From contig NZ_VMQU01000043.1 in assembly GCF_007714205.1 (NCBI RefSeq), positions 1 to 40,819 on the forward strand: a stretch of 40,819 nt of DNA, written 5' to 3'. A model generated the notes under the pieces. The model worked only from the letters and a program-made list of their open reading frames with translations, made no database searches and had not been told where the DNA came from. The translations under genes were made by a program, and so were the position numbers. The stretch is from Mycobacterium helveticum. Its GTDB lineage: Bacteria; Actinomycetota; Actinomycetes; Mycobacteriales; Mycobacteriaceae. The stretch's first letter is position 1; every line of letters begins with the position of its first letter. This document shows positions 38,072 through 40,819 of this stretch, piece by piece.

Positions 38072-39040
38072 GTGACGGTGACGATTCCGGACGGCGTGCT
38101 GGGCATCGGCGAGTTCGAGCCGACGTTCGAGGCCGAGTTGGCCGCGCGCTATCAGATTCCCAGGCTTCCCGACGGTCCGGGTCGGGCCGAGTACCTGGCT
38201 GAGCGCGCGGCCGGCATTCGAGTGGTGGTGACGTCGGGCCGGCCCGGCGTCGACGCGGAGACGATGGCGGCACTGCCCGTCCTGGAAGCGATCGTCAACA
38301 ACGGCGCCGGTGTCGACCTGATCGATCTCGACGCGGCGAAGCGCCACGGGGTCGGCGTGAGCAACACCCCCGACGTGCTCTCGGACACGGTCGCCGATAC
38401 GGCGCTGGGGCTGCTACTGATGACGGTGCGTCGTTTCGGTGCCGCCGACCGCTACGTGCGGGGCGGCCGATGGGCGCGCGGGGGCCAGTTCCCGTACACC
38501 GGCGACGTCAGCGGCCTGCGGGTCGGCATCCTGGGCCTGGGCCGGATCGGTTCGGCCATCGCGACCAGGCTGCTCGGATTCGACTGTGCCATCGCCTATC
38601 ACAACCGCAACCGGATCGCCGGGTCGCCGTACCGCTACGCCGAGTCGCCGGTCGAGTTGGCGGAATCGGTCGACGTGCTGGTCATCGCCACCACGGGAGA
38701 TCACGGAACGCGCCACCTGGTCGATCGCGGCGTCCTGCACGCGTTGGGGCCCGAGGGCTACCTGATCAACATTGCCCGCGGCAGCGTCGTGGACCAGGAC
38801 GCGCTGGTGGAGTTGGTGGCCTGCGGCGGGCTGGCCGGGGCGGGCCTGGACGTCTTCGCCGACGAGCCCCGGGTGCCCACGGAGTTGCTCGGGCTCGACA
38901 ACGTGGTGCTCTTCCCGCACATCGGCAGCGCGACCGCCCGAACCCGCCGGGCGATGGCGCGGCTGGCGATCCGCAACCTCGACAGCTACCTCGAGACCGG
39001 TGAGCTCGTGACACCGGTGCTGCGGCCCCGCGACCGGTAG
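38072..39040 (+). CDS. D-2-hydroxyacid dehydrogenase
   Basis: 322 residues, NAD(P)-dependent 2-hydroxyacid dehydrogenase family (glyoxylate/hydroxypyruvate reductase-like). The nucleotide loop is GLGRIGS in VGILGLGRIGSAIA. The catalytic set is Arg in NIARGSVVD, Glu in ADEPRVP and H283 in FPHIGSATA. The substrate cannot be told from sequence. I chose the GTG at 38072; a GTG at 38054 lies in the preceding hairpin stem. No counterpart sits beside alkA or the mpt70 locus in M. tuberculosis. It is separated from mpt70 by a hairpin and is probably not part of the SigK unit. Its stop is five bases from the stop of the convergent cyclase. Confidence 0.88.
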   Translation: MTVTIPDGVLGIGEFEPTFEAELAARYQIPRLPDGPGRAEYLAERAAGIRVVVTSGRPGVDAETMAALPVLEAIVNNGAGVDLIDLDAAKRHGVGVSNTPDVLSDTVADTALGLLLMTVRRFGAADRYVRGGRWARGGQFPYTGDVSGLRVGILGLGRIGSAIATRLLGFDCAIAYHNRNRIAGSPYRYAESPVELAESVDVLVIATTGDHGTRHLVDRGVLHALGPEGYLINIARGSVVDQDALVELVACGGLAGAGLDVFADEPRVPTELLGLDNVVLFPHIGSATARTRRAMARLAIRNLDSYLETGELVTPVLRPRDR

Positions 39041-39045
39041 CGCGT

Positions 39046-40671
39046 TTACCCGCTCGCCCGAGCGGGCCCGGCGGGCAAGGCCAGCCGGGTGGGACGCTCG
39101 TGTCCGCGCAGGGTGACCGTCTCGCCCAACGACCAACGGGCACGCTCGTTTTCGCTCGCGCCGTCCAGGGCGCCGGCCGTCGCGAGCAACCCGCCCGGAT
39201 ACGTCTTGGCCAGCTCGCAGAGCCGGGCGGCCTCGTTGACCGACTCACCGATCACGGTGTACTCGAAGCGTTCCCGGGCGCCGACGTTGCCGGCGACCAC
39301 TTGGCCCGCCGCGACGCCGATGCCGGCCCGGCAGTCGGGCATCTCCTCGGCCAGCCGCTCGGCGATGCGACGGGCGGCCGCCAGCGCCTCCTCCTCCGGG
39401 CGGTCGAGGTGGTTCGGGGCGCCGAACACCGCCAGCGTCGCATCGCCCTCGAACTTGTTGACCAGACCGCGGTGGCGGTCCACCTCCTCGACGACGATGC
39501 CGAAAACCCGGTTGAGCACCGCGACGACTTCGGCGGGAGGCCGACTGGTCACCAACTGCGTGGAGCCGACGATGTCGATGAACACGACGGCGACGTGGCG
39601 TTCCTCCCCGCCCAGCTTCGGTCGCTCGCGTTCGGCAGCGGCGGCCACCTCGCGTCCGACGTGCCGGCCGAACAGGTCGCGCACGCGTTCTCGTTCCCGC
39701 AGGCCGTCGACCATCGCGTTGAAACCGCGCTGCAGCTCGCCGAGTTCGGTCCCGTCGAACACCACCAGGTTGCCGCGCAGATCGCCTTGTGCGACGCGCT
39801 CGAGCGCCGCGCGCACCACCCGCACCGGTGTTGCGGTGAGCCAGGCCAGGATCCACATCAACAGGCAGCCGAAGATCAGCCCTGCGAGCGACACCATCAG
39901 CACGCCGACGGCGAACTCGGTTTCGGTGAGGTTCCGCATCAGGATCTGGAAGACCGCCAGCAGGGCGATGCCGATGACGGGCACGGCCGACCCGAGGAAC
40001 CAGACCATCATCGTCCGGCCCATGATGCCCGCGGTCAGCCGCTGGGGTGGTCGTCCCGCCTCCAGCGCCTGGGCGGCCACCGGCCGCAGCGCGAACTCGG
40101 CCAGCAGATAACTACCGGTGGCGACCAGGATGCCGCAGAACGTCACCACGAACAGGAACCGCGGGATGAACAACGTGTTGACCAGTCCGTAGAGGGTGGT
40201 CAGCAGCGCCGCGCCGGATCCCCACAGGACGAGGTCGACGATCGCGATCCGCCACGGGGCCAGGAACGTGTTGCGCTCGTCGTCGCGGGTCGGGGTGCGC
40301 TCCTCGATCGCCCAGCGCAGCGCGAGCACCGTCCGTCGGGTGATCCAGTAGGCGCCCAGCGCCAGGGCGACCGCCAGGTAGCCCGGGACGACCCCGAACG
40401 TGAGCCACAGCGGGGCGTCGCTGAACACGCTCGGCTCGGGAATCGCGACCGTCACCAACAGAAGGGCCGCGCCGATGCCGAGCAGGTTCGCGGCGACGAC
40501 GAGCACCGTCAGGATGACCTGGATGCGTACCCGCCGACGACGTTGGCTCTCCGTCACGCGCCCGAGCAGCAGCGAGCCGTACGCCGGGGTTTCCGGCAGC
40601 CGGCCGCTCTGCCGGGTGACCGTCTCGAGCACCCGGCCCAGGCGTCGCGCCACGGTCTTCTGTGCCGACAT
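39046..40671 (-). CDS. Membrane-bound class III adenylate cyclase with HAMP domain
   Basis: 541 residues, of the M. tuberculosis Rv1318c-Rv1320c type. Six membrane helices (about 50-260), a HAMP domain (about 265-335, VRVVRAALERVAQGDLRG, GELQRGFNAMVDGLRERER), and a C-terminal cyclase domain (about 350-525). Metal-binding Asp D366 (FIDIVGST) and D410 (KFEGDA), the substrate Lys K406, and the Asn/Arg of VNEAARL are present. The position that selects adenine, usually Asp, is Glu here (E476 in VIGESVNE). Should make cAMP, with activity set by the membrane part. M. tuberculosis has three such genes in tandem; only one is visible before the window ends. Confidence 0.92.
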   Translation of the reverse strand: MSAQKTVARRLGRVLETVTRQSGRLPETPAYGSLLLGRVTESQRRRRVRIQVILTVLVVAANLLGIGAALLLVTVAIPEPSVFSDAPLWLTFGVVPGYLAVALALGAYWITRRTVLALRWAIEERTPTRDDERNTFLAPWRIAIVDLVLWGSGAALLTTLYGLVNTLFIPRFLFVVTFCGILVATGSYLLAEFALRPVAAQALEAGRPPQRLTAGIMGRTMMVWFLGSAVPVIGIALLAVFQILMRNLTETEFAVGVLMVSLAGLIFGCLLMWILAWLTATPVRVVRAALERVAQGDLRGNLVVFDGTELGELQRGFNAMVDGLRERERVRDLFGRHVGREVAAAAERERPKLGGEERHVAVVFIDIVGSTQLVTSRPPAEVVAVLNRVFGIVVEEVDRHRGLVNKFEGDATLAVFGAPNHLDRPEEEALAAARRIAERLAEEMPDCRAGIGVAAGQVVAGNVGARERFEYTVIGESVNEAARLCELAKTYPGGLLATAGALDGASENERARWSLGETVTLRGHERPTRLALPAGPARASG

Positions 40672-40730
40672 GGTGGCGTCAGCCTAATTTGTCGGCCACG
40701 CTCTGATATGGAATCGGTTTTGTCAAGTGG

Positions 40731-40819
40731 GCAGGGGGAAGCGGGGGGGGGGGGCGGGGGGGGGGGGGGGGGGCGGCGGGGGGCGGCGGGGCGTGGGGGG
40801 GGGGGGGGGGGGGGGGGGG
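40731..40819. other. Poly-G low-complexity tail, probable artefact
   Basis: The last 90 bases are almost only G with a few C, A and T. The stretch begins just behind the cyclase start (40672-40730 still looks normal). Such tails arise from two-colour sequencing signal loss at read ends. I see no gene here, and the cyclase promoter cannot be judged. Confidence 0.85.

Noticed and set aside
40731..40819. G-quadruplex or telomere-like structure
   Set aside because: The composition is better explained as a sequencing artefact at a contig end.

Overview
The window is chromosomal DNA from a high-GC Mycobacterium, most likely a slow grower near the M. simiae complex. Evidence for the genus: gene order argS-lysA-hom-thrC-thrB-rho-rpmE-prfA-prmC-sua5-wecA-atp operon-murA-rrn-ogt-alkA follows the M. 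tuberculosis Rv1292 to Rv1317c order almost gene for gene. The H+-ATPase has the mycobacterial b-delta fusion, MurA has Asp at position 117, and a MIRU-type repeat is present. The rRNA operon sits behind murA with only two promoters of the P1/PCL1 type, which fits slow growers. The 16S nevertheless has the short helix 18 seen in rapid growers and in the M. simiae group. The species is an inference; a 16S comparison would settle it.

Layout. (1) 1-1943, accessory edge: a gene running off the left end, a DUF732 membrane protein and a small secreted protein of the Rv1291c type, and an unrecognised small gene directly behind tRNA-Arg(CCG). (2) 2055-8487: argS and lysA, then the threonine genes hom-thrC-thrB, with overlapping or near-touching starts and stops. 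(3) 8488-15110: rho with a promoter and a long leader, rpmE, prfA, prmC, an Sua5/YrdC gene and wecA; a MIRU-like repeat lies at the prmC/sua5 junction. (4) 15339-23779: the ATP synthase operon atpI-B-E-F-H-A-G-D-C plus a DUF2550 membrane protein. (5) 23788-25753: convergent cobalamin adenosyltransferase, then murA from a probably leaderless promoter. (6) 25754-31243: the rRNA operon with tandem promoters, boxA-like elements in leader and spacer, 16S-23S-5S and a strong bidirectional terminator. (7) 31248-33229 on the minus strand: ogt and adaA-alkA DNA alkylation repair genes. (8) 33303-39040: sigK-rskA-mpt83-dipZ-mpt70 and a 2-hydroxyacid dehydrogenase. (9) 39046-40671: a membrane adenylate cyclase. 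(10) 40731-40819: a poly-G tail that looks like a sequencing or assembly artefact at a contig end.

The most interesting part is region 8. In M. tuberculosis sigK-rskA (Rv0445c-Rv0444c) and its main targets mpt83-dipZ-mpt70 (Rv2873-Rv2875) are far apart, and alkA is next to the cyclase genes. Here the sigma factor, its anti-sigma factor and the secreted/lipoprotein regulon form one contiguous cassette placed between alkA and the cyclase. I find three matching promoter candidates (NNGTCC, exactly 15 bases, then YCGAATM) in front of sigK, mpt83 and mpt70, and a perfect 56-base palindrome directly behind mpt83. Most other genes are conserved housekeeping genes with intact motifs. I see no CRISPR array, insertion sequence or complete prophage.
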